Of a stretch of 64,000 nt of DNA, positions 36,432 to 45,314 are shown piece by piece. Numbering within the stretch: the stretch's first letter is position 1; each line of letters begins with the position of its first letter. The notes under the pieces are model-generated. The model was given only the letters and a program-made list of their open reading frames with translations. It was not told the origin of the DNA and did not search any database. Source of the stretch: Desulfobacula sp. (GTDB lineage: Bacteria > Desulfobacterota > Desulfobacteria > Desulfobacterales > Desulfobacteraceae); the NCBI GenBank assembly GCA_028280105.1, contig JANQML010000039.1, positions 1 through 64,000 of the forward strand. Reading direction: 5' to 3'. The translations under genes were made by a program, and so were the position numbers.

Positions 36432-36764
36432 ATGATCAGTGTCAAAGATGCCAAGGGAACCCAATATGACGCTGCCAAGCATTTCGGCGTATACGGGCTG
36501 CAAAAGCTTATCGAAGGAGATTCCAAGCGGATTACGGTCTGTTATTCCTATTTTCAGCCGGACGGGGGAGCGGAAATGTGCCCTTCTCCCAAGGAGCGTG
36601 TCTATTACGTCACAAAAGGCTCTATCACCGTTAACGGTAAAGACGGTGAATCCCACGTACTTGAAAAGGGGGACATGATTTACATTGCTCCGGGCGAAGA
36701 AAGGGATATGGCCATCAACAACGGAAAGCCGGCAGAGGTGCTTGTGTTTATCGTTAGCCCGTAG
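36432..36764 (+). CDS. Small cupin-domain protein
   Basis: A 110-aa single-domain cupin: SPKERVYYVTKGSITVNGKDGESHVLEKGDMIYIAPGEERDMAINNGKPAEVLVFIV. The two His of the first cupin motif are replaced (Pro-Lys-Glu-Arg), while Glu and a late Asp/Asn are present, so metal binding may be altered. It begins 1 bp after the small subunit stop (AAAGGAGGC as SD), so it belongs to the same operon. Possible roles are an isomerase, decarboxylase or product-binding protein. Confidence 0.7.
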   Translation: MISVKDAKGTQYDAAKHFGVYGLQKLIEGDSKRITVCYSYFQPDGGAEMCPSPKERVYYVTKGSITVNGKDGESHVLEKGDMIYIAPGEERDMAINNGKPAEVLVFIVSP

Positions 36765-36830
36765 GGATAGAAGCTGCTCTGTTAAAATATCCCGGTGCCC
36801 AAGGGTAGCCGGGATAAAAAGTATCGTAGA

Positions 36831-36850
36831 ATACATGTAATTTGATACGA
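36831..36850. promoter_or_regulatory. Regulon operator 4, weak copy upstream of the SDR gene
   Basis: ATACATGTAATTTGATACGA shares the CATGTAAT core and ends in TTGATAC, with GTATC/GATAC arms (36821-36825 and 36844-36848) around it. It is 44 bp before the SDR start, in the gap after the cupin gene. Confidence 0.4.
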
Positions 36851-36891
36851 TGATTTTGTATGTTCTTTTTAGGTATTAAGAAAGGCGGGAT

Positions 36892-37662
36892 ATGATGAAA
36901 GATATGTTTAAACTGGATGGAAAAATTGCCATTGTCACCGGCGGTGCCGGGGGCATCGGTAAAGCCCTGGCGCTTGGGCTCGGCATCCACGGTGCCACTG
37001 TTGTGGTATCCAGCCGGAACCAGGGTGCCATTGACGCCGTGGCCGCTGAGATCACACAGGAGTCGGGCAACGAAGCCATGGCTGTCTCCTGTGACGTCAC
37101 CAGCGAAGATAGCATGAAGGATCTGATTGACCGGGTAAAGGAAAAGTACGGCCGCATCGATATCCTGGTCAATGCCATGGGTATGAATATCAAACATGAT
37201 GCTTTTGAATACCCCATTTCGGATTGGGAAAAACTCTTTGACGTTAATGTGAAAGGGAGCATGATTGCCTGTAAGGCTGCCGGTCGGGTGATGCGGGAAC
37301 AAAATTATGGTTCCATCATCAACCTGTCTTCAGTTCGCGGTATTCGCGGGTACACCGGCGGTAATTCCGGATACTGCGCCACCAAGGGAGCGGTGGAACT
37401 GATCACCAAGGCCCTGGCACTGGAATGGGCACCTCTGGGTATTCCGGTCAATGCCATTGGTCCGGCCCTGGTCATCACACCGGGCACCAGACACATTGCC
37501 GAGGATCCGGAACTGGCCAAGAAGTACGCCTCTGCGGTTCCCATGGGGCGGATTGGACTTCCCGAGGATATGGTCGGTGCCTGTGTATACCTGGCATCCG
37601 AAGCCTCCGGATTTGTTTCGGGACAGACCCTGTATGTGGACGGCGGGCTAACTGCCCAGTAA
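36892..37662 (+). CDS. Short-chain dehydrogenase/reductase
   Basis: A 256-aa classical SDR: cofactor motif TGGAGGIGKALALGL, NAMGMN in the NNAG position, catalytic Ser in NLSSVRG and Y-x-x-x-K in GYCATKGAVELITKALALEWAPLGIPVNAIGPALV, and FVSGQTLYVDGGLTAQ at the end. ASSRNQ after strand 2 suggests NADPH preference. In the phloroglucinol pathway an NADPH-dependent SDR reduces phloroglucinol to dihydrophloroglucinol, and this gene, just after transhydroxylase 2, is a candidate for that step or for a later 3-hydroxyacid oxidation. The substrate is inferred only. Confidence 0.82.
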   Translation: MMKDMFKLDGKIAIVTGGAGGIGKALALGLGIHGATVVVSSRNQGAIDAVAAEITQESGNEAMAVSCDVTSEDSMKDLIDRVKEKYGRIDILVNAMGMNIKHDAFEYPISDWEKLFDVNVKGSMIACKAAGRVMREQNYGSIINLSSVRGIRGYTGGNSGYCATKGAVELITKALALEWAPLGIPVNAIGPALVITPGTRHIAEDPELAKKYASAVPMGRIGLPEDMVGACVYLASEASGFVSGQTLYVDGGLTAQ

Positions 37663-37685
37663 ATATGTGAGTATAAGGAGACCCC

Positions 37686-38384
37686 ATGACCGGATCCAAG
37701 ATCATAGAAAAAGCCAGGCAGGAAAAACGAACCGTGCTGACAGAGATTGAAGCCAAAACCATCCTTGGAGAAGCCGGCATCAACTGCACTGAAACAAAAT
37801 TAGCCACGACCAGGGAAGAAGCCGTGGCCTTGAGTGAGAAGATCGGTTACCCGGTGGTTCTTAAGATATCATCCGTGGATATTACACATAAAAGCGATGC
37901 AGGCGGCGTAAAAGTCAACCTGGCAGACCAAACTGAAGTGGAAAAGGGATTTGACGAGATCATGACCTCGTGCAGGGCTGCTTTCCCTGATGCCGATATC
38001 GAAGGGGTGGCTGTCCAGGGCATGGCCAAGATCGGCACTGAGATCATCATGGGCACGATCAAGGATCCAAGTTTTGGTCCGGTGGTCATGTTCGGCCTTG
38101 GCGGTATCCTGGTGGAGGTCCTCAAGGACGTTGCATTCCGTATCGTTCCCATTGAAAAAAAAGATGCCGTTGCCATGACCGGGGAGATCCAAGGCAAAAA
38201 ATTGCTGGAAGGTTACAGAGGACAGGACCCGGCGGATTTGGCCTGCCTCCAGGATATGCTGGTCAGGCTTTCGGACTTTGTGGAAAAGACACCCGGGATC
38301 GAAGAGATCGATATGAACCCGGTGTTTGCTTACAAAGATGGCGCCGCAGTGGTCGATGCAAGGATCATTCTTTCGGCCGATTAA
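37686..38384 (+). CDS. ADP-forming acyl-CoA synthetase, beta (ATP-grasp) subunit
   Basis: A 232-aa ATP-grasp protein of the NDP-forming acyl-CoA synthetase family. It shows LTEIEAKTILGEAGINCTETKLATTREEAVALSEKIGYPVVLKISSVDITHKSDAGGVKVNL and FGLGGILVEVLKDVAFRIVPIE, with DMNPVFAYKDGAAVVDARI. It partners the alpha subunit 55 bp downstream. The reaction is acyl-CoA + ADP + Pi = acid + CoA + ATP, in either direction; acid activation or ATP gain from the product are both possible here. SD AAGGAG is present. Confidence 0.85.
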   Translation: MTGSKIIEKARQEKRTVLTEIEAKTILGEAGINCTETKLATTREEAVALSEKIGYPVVLKISSVDITHKSDAGGVKVNLADQTEVEKGFDEIMTSCRAAFPDADIEGVAVQGMAKIGTEIIMGTIKDPSFGPVVMFGLGGILVEVLKDVAFRIVPIEKKDAVAMTGEIQGKKLLEGYRGQDPADLACLQDMLVRLSDFVEKTPGIEEIDMNPVFAYKDGAAVVDARIILSAD

Positions 38385-38439
38385 AAAAAAGTATCGAACA
38401 TGAACACCAGTGAGCCAAGACAAAAAGGATGCGAAGGCA

Positions 38440-39816
38440 ATGATAGAATTATTTTTTAAACCGGAATCCGTAGCTGTTATCGGCGCCAGTGGTACCCCTG
38501 GAAAACTGGGGTACGTCATTATGAAAAACCTCTGTGACAGTGATTTTGCCGGAGAAATTTATCCGGTCAATCCCAAATCAGATGAAATACTCGGACACAA
38601 GGTCCACCGGTCGGTAACAGATATCCCCGGCCGGGTTGATTTGGTTGTCACGGCCCTGCCCACACCCAAACTGACGGTGATGACCATGGAAGCCTGTGCC
38701 CAAAAAGGAGTGAAGGCCGTTATTATCGAATCTGCCGGCTTTGCAGAGATGGGCGGGGAGGGCAAGGTCTTTCAGGAGCAAATCGTTGAAATTGCCAAAA
38801 AGAACAATATCCGGGTGATGGGTCCCAATTGTTCGGGCATTGTATCCAGAAACATTGTGACGTCCATCTATCCCATGACCAGAAAAGTGCCTGACGGCAA
38901 TGTCGTACTCATGGGCCAGTCAGGACTTCTGGCGGCCGGCATGGCCTCGGATATCATTGAAAACCAGAGCCTGAATGTGAGCAAGGTCTGCTCTTTTGGC
39001 AACAAATGCGATGTCAATGAAAATGACCTTTTGGAATATTTTGGAAATGAAGATGGTGTGGATGTAATTTCAATGTACCTGGAAACGGTGTCTGACGGCA
39101 GGAACCTGACCCGCATTGCAAAGAAGGTGGCTGCTGAAAAACCGGTGATTTTTCTCAGTGGCGGGCGTACCGAAGCAGGTGCAAAGGCAGCCATGAGCCA
39201 CACAGGAAGTATTGCCAGTAATGCCAGAATCGTGGAGGCGGCGGTCAAGCAGACCGGCATGATCATGGCCGATGATTTTACTGAGCTTAAGGACTTTGCC
39301 AAGGTTTTTTCCACACAGCCTCTCCCCAAAGGGAACCGGGTTGCTGTGATTACCCTGGCCGGCAGCGTCGGGGTTAACGTTTCAGACCTCTGTGCCGCCC
39401 ACGGATTGGAGCTTCCCCGATTGACCCCGGAAACCACTGAAAAACTCAAAGATGTGTTTGATACCCCTGTGGGCAACCCTGTTGACCTCTATTTTTCCGT
39501 TACGAAAATCGGTTTCACGAAAACTTTGGAAACCACCTTTCCGGAAGCATTCAGGGATCCCAATATCGACGCAGCAGTGGTTATTCTGGCCGGGTTCAAA
39601 TATACCCAGGAAGCGGTTGAAAAAAAGATCATCCAGAGAATAGTCCGGGAAATCGGTAAGCCGGTGGTCGTCTGCATGATCGTCGGTTATAACGAGTATA
39701 AAAACGTCATTATGAACGAAATGGGAAAAGAGCTGCCCGTATTCCCCTCATTAATTTCAGGGGTCAAGGCGCTGAGCAAACTGTGCCAATACGGTATGCG
39801 CAAACATTCATCCTGA
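38440..39816 (+). CDS. ADP-forming acyl-CoA synthetase, alpha subunit
   Basis: A 458-aa protein. The N-terminal CoA-binding domain has FFKPESVAVIGASGTPGKLGYVIMKNL, followed by the ligase domain with GPNCSGIVSRN, GQSGLLAAGMASDI and the phosphohistidine loop AAMSHTGSIASNA, then GVNVSDLCAAHGLELP. ATG at 38440 is preferred over a GTG ten codons upstream because GAAGG lies before it and homologues start at MxxFFxPxSVAVIGAS. With the beta subunit it makes a complete enzyme. Substrate presumably a ring-cleavage acid. Confidence 0.85.
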   Translation: MIELFFKPESVAVIGASGTPGKLGYVIMKNLCDSDFAGEIYPVNPKSDEILGHKVHRSVTDIPGRVDLVVTALPTPKLTVMTMEACAQKGVKAVIIESAGFAEMGGEGKVFQEQIVEIAKKNNIRVMGPNCSGIVSRNIVTSIYPMTRKVPDGNVVLMGQSGLLAAGMASDIIENQSLNVSKVCSFGNKCDVNENDLLEYFGNEDGVDVISMYLETVSDGRNLTRIAKKVAAEKPVIFLSGGRTEAGAKAAMSHTGSIASNARIVEAAVKQTGMIMADDFTELKDFAKVFSTQPLPKGNRVAVITLAGSVGVNVSDLCAAHGLELPRLTPETTEKLKDVFDTPVGNPVDLYFSVTKIGFTKTLETTFPEAFRDPNIDAAVVILAGFKYTQEAVEKKIIQRIVREIGKPVVVCMIVGYNEYKNVIMNEMGKELPVFPSLISGVKALSKLCQYGMRKHSS

Positions 39817-39853
39817 TTTATTTTGAGTCTGTTTTAGGAAGGGAGAAACATCC

Positions 39854-40621
39854 ATGGATTATGAAAACATTATATTGGAAAAAGAAGAGAATATCGCCGT
39901 GATTACCTTTAACCGCCCCGAGGCTATGAACGCCCTCAATATACAGACTCGGGCAGAATTCGCTGCTGCGGCAAAAGTGGTGGAAGAGGATGATGCCATT
40001 AAGGTGCTGATCCTGACCGGATCCGGTAAAGCCTTTGTGGCCGGTTCCGACATCAAGGAGTTTCATGCCACCACCTCATTTGCCGCTCACAATATTGTCC
40101 GCCTTGGCGCCATTGTGGAAGCCTTGAGCAAACCGGTTATCGCAGCCGTAAACGGGTTCTGCCTCGGCGGAGGATGCGAGATCGCCATGGCCTGCGATCT
40201 GATCATTGCATCTGAAAAGGCAAAGTTCGGCCAGCCGGAGATCAATCTCGGGATTATTCCCGGAGGTGGGGGCACCCAGCGCCTCCAACGCCTGATCGGC
40301 GTCTGCCGGGCAAAGGAGTTGATTTTTACCGGTGACATCATCAGGGCTGACGAGGCGGATCGAATCGGATTGGTCAACCGCGTGGTGGGCATGGATGATC
40401 TCATGCCGGCGGCCAAAGAGATTGCGGAAAAAATCGCCAAAAAGAGCTCAGCAGCGCTGAAGCTGGCCAAGCAGTCTATCAACAAAGGAATGCAGACCAG
40501 CCTGCGGGACGGACTGGACTACGAGTATGAAATGTATGCTCTTTCTCTATCATTAGAGGACAAAACCGAAGGGGTCAATGCATTCCTGGAAAAACGCGCA
40601 CCTGAGTTCAAAGGGCGTTAG
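39854..40621 (+). CDS. Enoyl-CoA hydratase/isomerase (crotonase family)
   Basis: A 255-aa crotonase. Both catalytic glutamates of hydratases are visible, Glu109 in LGGGCEIAMACD and Glu129 in GQPEINLGIIPG, 20 residues apart as in rat enoyl-CoA hydratase, and the oxyanion hole GSDIKEF and GFCLGGG are intact. It probably hydrates, or dehydrates, the acyl-CoA made by the upstream synthetase. It is 37 bp after the alpha subunit gene. Confidence 0.85.
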   Translation: MDYENIILEKEENIAVITFNRPEAMNALNIQTRAEFAAAAKVVEEDDAIKVLILTGSGKAFVAGSDIKEFHATTSFAAHNIVRLGAIVEALSKPVIAAVNGFCLGGGCEIAMACDLIIASEKAKFGQPEINLGIIPGGGGTQRLQRLIGVCRAKELIFTGDIIRADEADRIGLVNRVVGMDDLMPAAKEIAEKIAKKSSAALKLAKQSINKGMQTSLRDGLDYEYEMYALSLSLEDKTEGVNAFLEKRAPEFKGR

Positions 40622-40670
40622 ACACTGCTTTTAACATTAAAATATCAACTATTTAAAGAGGAATACAACA

Positions 40671-41105
40671 ATGGAAAACATGGCAAATAAAGTCGCCCGG
40701 ATTCCCAACCTGGTAGACTGGTCCACCGGTGAGGTCAGGTTAATGAGCGCACAATGCGGCGACTGCCGCACCTACTTTTTTCCCAGGGAACATTATCAAC
40801 ACCGCCCGGGCTGCTCAAGGGAAGGTGTTGAAAATCTGCTTTTGCCAAACCGTGGTAAACTGGCAAGTTATACCGTTCAATATTATCCCTGTCCCGCACC
40901 CTTTAAGACCGAGAAAAAGATCACGCCCTACGGTATCGGTCTTGTTGAATTTGAAGCGGAAAAAATCCAGATCACCGGTATTATCGTAGAGACCGACCTC
41001 AAATCCCTGAAAATCGGGATGGAAATGGAGACCACCGTCCTTGACCTTTACACCAATGATGAAAAACAAGAGGTCGTAACCTGGGCTTTCAAGGCAGTTA
41101 ACTAA
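40671..41105 (+). CDS. DUF35/OB-fold zinc-ribbon protein, thiolase partner
   Basis: A 144-aa protein. The N-terminal zinc ribbon holds four ligands (CGDC and HRPGC, residues about 29-48) and the OB-fold follows (GKLASYTVQYYPCPAPFKTEKKITPYGIGLVEF, IVETDLKSLKIGMEMETTVLDL). DUF35 proteins form complexes with thiolases; BbsA-BbsB of anaerobic toluene degradation, cleaving benzoylsuccinyl-CoA, is the closest functional parallel. It is 23 bp before the thiolase gene. Confidence 0.82.
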   Translation: MENMANKVARIPNLVDWSTGEVRLMSAQCGDCRTYFFPREHYQHRPGCSREGVENLLLPNRGKLASYTVQYYPCPAPFKTEKKITPYGIGLVEFEAEKIQITGIIVETDLKSLKIGMEMETTVLDLYTNDEKQEVVTWAFKAVN

Positions 41106-41128
41106 ATTTAAAATAGGGGATAATAATC

Positions 41129-42310
41129 ATGAGAGACGTATATATTATTGGTACCGGGATCCATCCGTGGATGGGTTTCTCTGAGCAGGTATTCGCCGAC
41201 TTCGCAGCAGTTGCGGTTGACAGTGCTTTAAAAGACGCTGACATCGAATGGAAAAAAATCCAGTCCATCATGGCCGGTATTTTCATTTATGGCGGTAATG
41301 CAGGGCATCTTTCCGGCCAGTATCTGGAAAGTATATTTGGTGAGACCGGGATCCCTGTGGTCAACGTGTACAACGCATGTGCCACCGGCTCCGCTTCAAT
41401 CAGAATGGCATACAATTCCGTGGCTGCAGGTGAAACCGATACATCTCTGGCCTTTGGTGCCGACGTTTCCCCCAAAGGATTTCTTACCGCCAAATCAGAC
41501 AATGCCGTCCAGGACAGGGATGTTATCCGGTGGAAAATGGGCGGGATGCCCAACCCGATTTACTGGGCCCTTGAATGCCGGAAACGGATGGAAAAATACG
41601 ATACCACTGAAGAAGACCTGGCCCTGGTCAAAGTGGTCATGAGCGAGTATGGTGCCAAGAATCCAGATGCCCGCTTTAAAAAGGCCTATACGCTGGAAGA
41701 GGTGCTTAACTCGGTATATGTCTGCGATCCTTTAAGATTGTTCGAAATCTGTCCGGTGAGTACCGGTGCGGCTGCTGTGATTGTTACGGCAGACAAAAAA
41801 CTCATTGCCAAAGCAGACAATCCGGTGAAAATAAATGCCACCACCATGGGAAGCGCCATTTACGGCGATCCCACCATCCGTATTTCAGCCCTCTCCTGTC
41901 CGTCCGTTGCCGAAGCGCCCATGTTAAGTGAAAGCTACTCCGCTTCCAGGCAGGCTTATGAAAAAGCAGGGGTCGGGCCAGAGGATATTGATGTCCTGGA
42001 ACTGCCTGACAACAGTTCCTGGCATTACCTGGTCTATCTGGAAACCTGCGGTTTCTGCGGTGAAGGGGAAGCCGACCGGATGCTCAGGGAAGGGGAGACC
42101 AGAATCGGCGGAAAAATTCCCGTTAATCCCAGCGGCGGATTTTCCTCGCACGGAGAAGCCCTGTCGGCCCAGGCACTGTGGCAGGTCATTGAATGCGCCA
42201 ACCAGCTCAGGGGAAGATGCGGTGAACGTCAGGTAGACAACCCCAATGTTGCCATGGCACAGACCTATGGCCTCATGGGAAACAGCGGCACCACCATTCT
42301 GTCCGTTTAA
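41129..42310 (+). CDS. Thiolase-family acyltransferase (BbsB-like)
   Basis: A 393-aa thiolase/lipid-transfer-type protein. The nucleophile Cys84 lies in VVNVYNACATGSAS. The C-terminal active-site region reads GGFSSHGEALSAQALWQ rather than the canonical GHPxGATG, and no second catalytic Cys is seen in the final GLMGNSGTTILSV. This is the pattern of DUF35-associated thiolases. It probably performs CoA-dependent cleavage of a beta-ketoacyl-CoA, the last step before acetyl-CoA. The exact substrate is not knowable from sequence. Confidence 0.82.
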   Translation: MRDVYIIGTGIHPWMGFSEQVFADFAAVAVDSALKDADIEWKKIQSIMAGIFIYGGNAGHLSGQYLESIFGETGIPVVNVYNACATGSASIRMAYNSVAAGETDTSLAFGADVSPKGFLTAKSDNAVQDRDVIRWKMGGMPNPIYWALECRKRMEKYDTTEEDLALVKVVMSEYGAKNPDARFKKAYTLEEVLNSVYVCDPLRLFEICPVSTGAAAVIVTADKKLIAKADNPVKINATTMGSAIYGDPTIRISALSCPSVAEAPMLSESYSASRQAYEKAGVGPEDIDVLELPDNSSWHYLVYLETCGFCGEGEADRMLREGETRIGGKIPVNPSGGFSSHGEALSAQALWQVIECANQLRGRCGERQVDNPNVAMAQTYGLMGNSGTTILSV

Positions 42311-42330
42311 TTTTGATATCAGGAGGTCAC

Positions 42331-42693
42331 ATGACCGAGATCAAACACGATGATTTTACCGTAGACAAAACCAATCTCTACCGAGAGGAGACCATTACCG
42401 ATTTTAAAATTGCAAGCCTCAAGATACTCTGCCCCATTAACATCGACGGGACTGACGACGAATCCCGGTCTAAGCGGTATTTTGGAGAGACCCAGATGAT
42501 TTCGCCCGAAGGACCTGTTCCGGTCCGGTCCATGCTGCAGGCAACTAACCTGGAAGAGGCCATCGACGCCTTTCCCAAGGCCATGGAAAAAGCCCTGGCC
42601 TCTTTGGTGGAACAGGTCAAACAGATGCAGTCCAAACCCAATGCCGGTAGAGGATCCCGGGTGATCAAAGGGCATCAAAAAGCTTCGGCCTGA
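42331..42693 (+). CDS. Small hypothetical protein of the thiolase operon
   Basis: A 120-aa soluble protein, not recognised. It is acidic at the N-terminus (DFTVDKTNLYREETITDFK), has SPEGPVPVRSMLQATNLEEAIDAFPKAMEKALASLVEQVKQMQ and ends in a basic tail (GRGSRVIKGHQKASA). The helical C-terminal part could pack onto the DUF35/thiolase complex. The ATG at 42331 follows a perfect SD AGGAGG. It is 20 bp after the thiolase and closes the operon that began with the SDR. Confidence 0.65.
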   Translation: MTEIKHDDFTVDKTNLYREETITDFKIASLKILCPINIDGTDDESRSKRYFGETQMISPEGPVPVRSMLQATNLEEAIDAFPKAMEKALASLVEQVKQMQSKPNAGRGSRVIKGHQKASA

Positions 42694-42770
42694 AATTAAT
42701 GACAAAATAAAAAGTTCAAAAGATTTACCAGGTTTGATCTTTAACTTTTTCCTAAAAGGGAAAGACAATT

Positions 42771-43745
42771 ATGCTGACCACAGGAGAAATTAAACTCACC
42801 CGTTCGGAGTTCCGTTTACGGAGCCAGGTCATAGGTGTCACAACAGGTGAGTATAAAAATGTAAGGCAGCTTCTCCACCACCGCTGTCCCGGGCTGATGC
42901 GGGCGGCACGGGATGTGATCGAGGCATCGGAACTCAAGTATTGTCAGAACTCCAGGGAGGAGAGCTTTTTGTGGCAGCATACGGTCTATGTGGCCTCTAT
43001 GGCCATGCAGCTTTCCTACCGGGAGGGTTTAGATCCCCTTTTCCCTGTGCTCACGGCCCTTTTTCATGACTGTGGGAAATTTCAGAACGGAAAATTCCAT
43101 GCCGGGAAAACCCCGGAAGAAGAAACAGGGGCCCGAATCGCCCGCAGGCTCATGGAGAGGGCGGGGTTTCCCCGGAAACCGGTCATGCAGGTGAGCAACA
43201 GTATCCTGGCACTCCATAACGACAACAGAAAAGGTGATATCAATACCTGCATCGTAAATGACGCAGATTTTCTCATCAAATTCGGCCATATGGGGTTTGC
43301 CAATTTTTTCGAGAAATCCGTGCTCAGAGGGATGGTAATCCGGAAGAGTATTTTAAAGACCCTGAGCAAGGAGTTAACCTATGCCGCAGCATTGGAAACC
43401 TGTATGCGAACTCGTTCAGGCAGGGAGATGGCCCGGAAAAAATCCGGAATTACCATTTCCCTGTTTCGAAACTATCTTGAAGAGTTGAGGAGGTCGGGGA
43501 TCTCTGATTACGAGATCAGGAAGATGGAGGTGAACCGGGGCAAGGATACCGGCAGGGTTGTTCAGTTGTTCCTCGTTCTGCCTCGGTTCTGCGAACACTG
43601 CTGGAATCCCCTGGCAGTCAGTTTTGACACAGAAAAGGGGATCAAACGGAACCGGCTTGTGGCCAATATAAGTTGTTCCGTCTGCAGCCGGGACAGTGGG
43701 TATGATTTTTCTTTTTGCCTTCCTGAACCTTCCATTGCCCATTGA
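42771..43745 (+). CDS. HD-domain protein with C-terminal zinc ribbon
   Basis: A 324-aa protein. The HD metal site is visible: His in LWQHTVYVASMAMQL, HD in ALFHDCGKFQNGKFHAGKTPEEETGARIARRLME, and VNDADFLIKFG as the distal Asp. The C-terminus has CEHCWNP and CSVC, a likely zinc ribbon. HD proteins hydrolyse nucleotides or phosphate esters, often in signalling; the target is unknown. It is placed between the degradation operon and the first TRAP operon, 77 bp after the small protein. Confidence 0.7.
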   Translation: MLTTGEIKLTRSEFRLRSQVIGVTTGEYKNVRQLLHHRCPGLMRAARDVIEASELKYCQNSREESFLWQHTVYVASMAMQLSYREGLDPLFPVLTALFHDCGKFQNGKFHAGKTPEEETGARIARRLMERAGFPRKPVMQVSNSILALHNDNRKGDINTCIVNDADFLIKFGHMGFANFFEKSVLRGMVIRKSILKTLSKELTYAAALETCMRTRSGREMARKKSGITISLFRNYLEELRRSGISDYEIRKMEVNRGKDTGRVVQLFLVLPRFCEHCWNPLAVSFDTEKGIKRNRLVANISCSVCSRDSGYDFSFCLPEPSIAH

Positions 43746-44156
43746 TTTTTTGACTGGGGTTGTTTCTGAAAAAAGTATCCATTTTAAACACCTCAAAATT
43801 GTCTGTGCTGCATGATTTGGGTATTAATTGCCGATTTAACGCAAAAATATTATGTTGACTTCTTCTTTATTGCATGTAATCTTGTATTAAATGAATAATT
43901 CTATGTAGTATTCTTATGTGGTATGCAGGCGATGAGTAATAACACTAAAACGCCGCCATCTAAGGGGATTTTAGCGAAATAACATCAAAGAATTTTATAT
44001 TAATGAATGCTGCTTTTTCAAATAACAGCTGAAAAGCTGGTTGTCGATTCCGGCAACAACTTTTAAATTCAGCTTGTTAGTTACTATGCGGTGAGTGAAT
44101 GCAAAATTTAATATAGGCTCATTAATACCTAATAAACAAGCAAGGAGGAGTGTTTA
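43746..44156. other. 411-bp AT-rich control region before TRAP operon 1
   Basis: No gene is visible. The one clear element is the operator at 43870. The region is AT-rich like the TRAP operon that follows. The TRAP operon 1 mRNA leader may be about 250 nt long if transcription starts near the operator. Confidence 0.5.
43870..43890. promoter_or_regulatory. Regulon operator 5, upstream of TRAP operon 1
   Basis: TTGCATGTAATCTTGTATTAA carries the motif with core TGTAA-TC-TTGTA. It is 267 bp before the dctP-type gene. Confidence 0.55.
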
Positions 44157-45173
44157 ATGGAAAACAAATTCTTTAGAAATCTATCGTCTTTCACATTTTT
44201 AGTAGTATTTATACTTGGAATTTCAGGTATAGCCGTTTCTAAACCCATTCAATTAACGTATGCCAATTTTTTCCCGCCGTTTCACATCCAGTCAAAATTA
44301 GCGGAATCATGGTGTAAAGAGGTTGAAACCCGAACCCAAGGAAAGGTAAAGATCAATTATTATCCGGGCGGAACATTAACAAAAGCGCCTCAGACTTATG
44401 ATAGTGTTGAACAGGGTATTGCTGACATCGGTATGTCGGTTCTTGCATATTCAAGGGGCCGTTTTCCGGTTCTGGGAACGGTGGATCTTCCAATGGGATA
44501 TCCGGATGGTGTCACTGCAACCAAAGTTGCGAATGGGGTGTTAAACCAATTTAATCCAAAAGAATTTAAAGATACTCAGATAATGTACCTTCATGCTCAT
44601 GGCCCGGGTTTAATTCATACCCGTGAAAAAGAGGTCCGCACATTAGCCGACCTGGTAGGATTGAAAATAAGGGCAACAGGCATGAGTGCCAAGTTTGTCA
44701 AGGCTTTGGGGGCAACCCCGGTTGGTATGGGAATGCCGGATGCATATCAGAGTCTCCAGAAAGGGGTTGTTGATGGATGTGCGCATCCCCTGGAAGCCAA
44801 TAAAGGATGGAAATTGGCTGATGTACTCAAATTTGCAGTAGATGAAAATTCAGTCGCGTATTCCACCACCTTCTTTGTAACAATGAATAAAGCCAAATGG
44901 GCCGCTTTGCCTGCTGATATTCAGAAAACCATCATTGAAATAAATACTGAATGGGCTGTCAAGCATGGCGAAGCATGGGATTCAATTGATGCTGAAGGCA
45001 GAGAACTCTTTTTAGAAAAAGGGAATAAAATTTTGACGCTGACTCCGGAAGAGTCTGCAAAATGGCAAACAGCCGTCCGACCGGCAATTGACGCTTATGC
45101 TGCCGATCTTTCTAAAAAAGGAATTAACGGTGAGGAGATCGTCGATTATATCTCATCCATTATCAACCCGTAA
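44157..45173 (+). CDS. TRAP transporter solute-binding protein 1 (DctP family)
   Basis: A 338-aa periplasmic receptor with a signal peptide (about 1-29, ending GIAVSK). It has the DctP pattern: YANFFPPFHIQSKLAESWCKEVETRTQGKVKINYYPGG, GIADIGMSVLAYSRGRFPVLGTVDLP, and LVGLKIRATGMSAK, whose Arg contacts the substrate carboxylate. The ligand is probably a carboxylate such as an aromatic acid, given the surroundings. Codon use is more AT-rich than the flanking catabolic genes, hinting at a separate origin. Confidence 0.85.
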   Translation: MENKFFRNLSSFTFLVVFILGISGIAVSKPIQLTYANFFPPFHIQSKLAESWCKEVETRTQGKVKINYYPGGTLTKAPQTYDSVEQGIADIGMSVLAYSRGRFPVLGTVDLPMGYPDGVTATKVANGVLNQFNPKEFKDTQIMYLHAHGPGLIHTREKEVRTLADLVGLKIRATGMSAKFVKALGATPVGMGMPDAYQSLQKGVVDGCAHPLEANKGWKLADVLKFAVDENSVAYSTTFFVTMNKAKWAALPADIQKTIIEINTEWAVKHGEAWDSIDAEGRELFLEKGNKILTLTPEESAKWQTAVRPAIDAYAADLSKKGINGEEIVDYISSIINP

Positions 45174-45190
45174 TAAGTAAATAATAGTAA

Positions 45191-45239
45191 TTTTAGCAGG
45201 AGTGAACCTTGTTTATAACATGGTAAACTCCTGCTAAAA
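45191..45239 (+). other. 13-bp inverted repeat between dctP-type and dctQ-type genes 1
   Basis: TTTTAGCAGGAGT (45191-45203) pairs perfectly with ACTCCTGCTAAAA (45227-45239). No T-run follows, so it is more likely an mRNA stabiliser/processing element, lowering dctQM relative to dctP, than a full terminator. Confidence 0.6.
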
Positions 45240-45314
45240 GTGTCGGCAATTTATTCGTGAATGAATCCACTGACGGTACGGGTAATCATAGTAATTCCCT
45301 GATAAATAAGGCTT

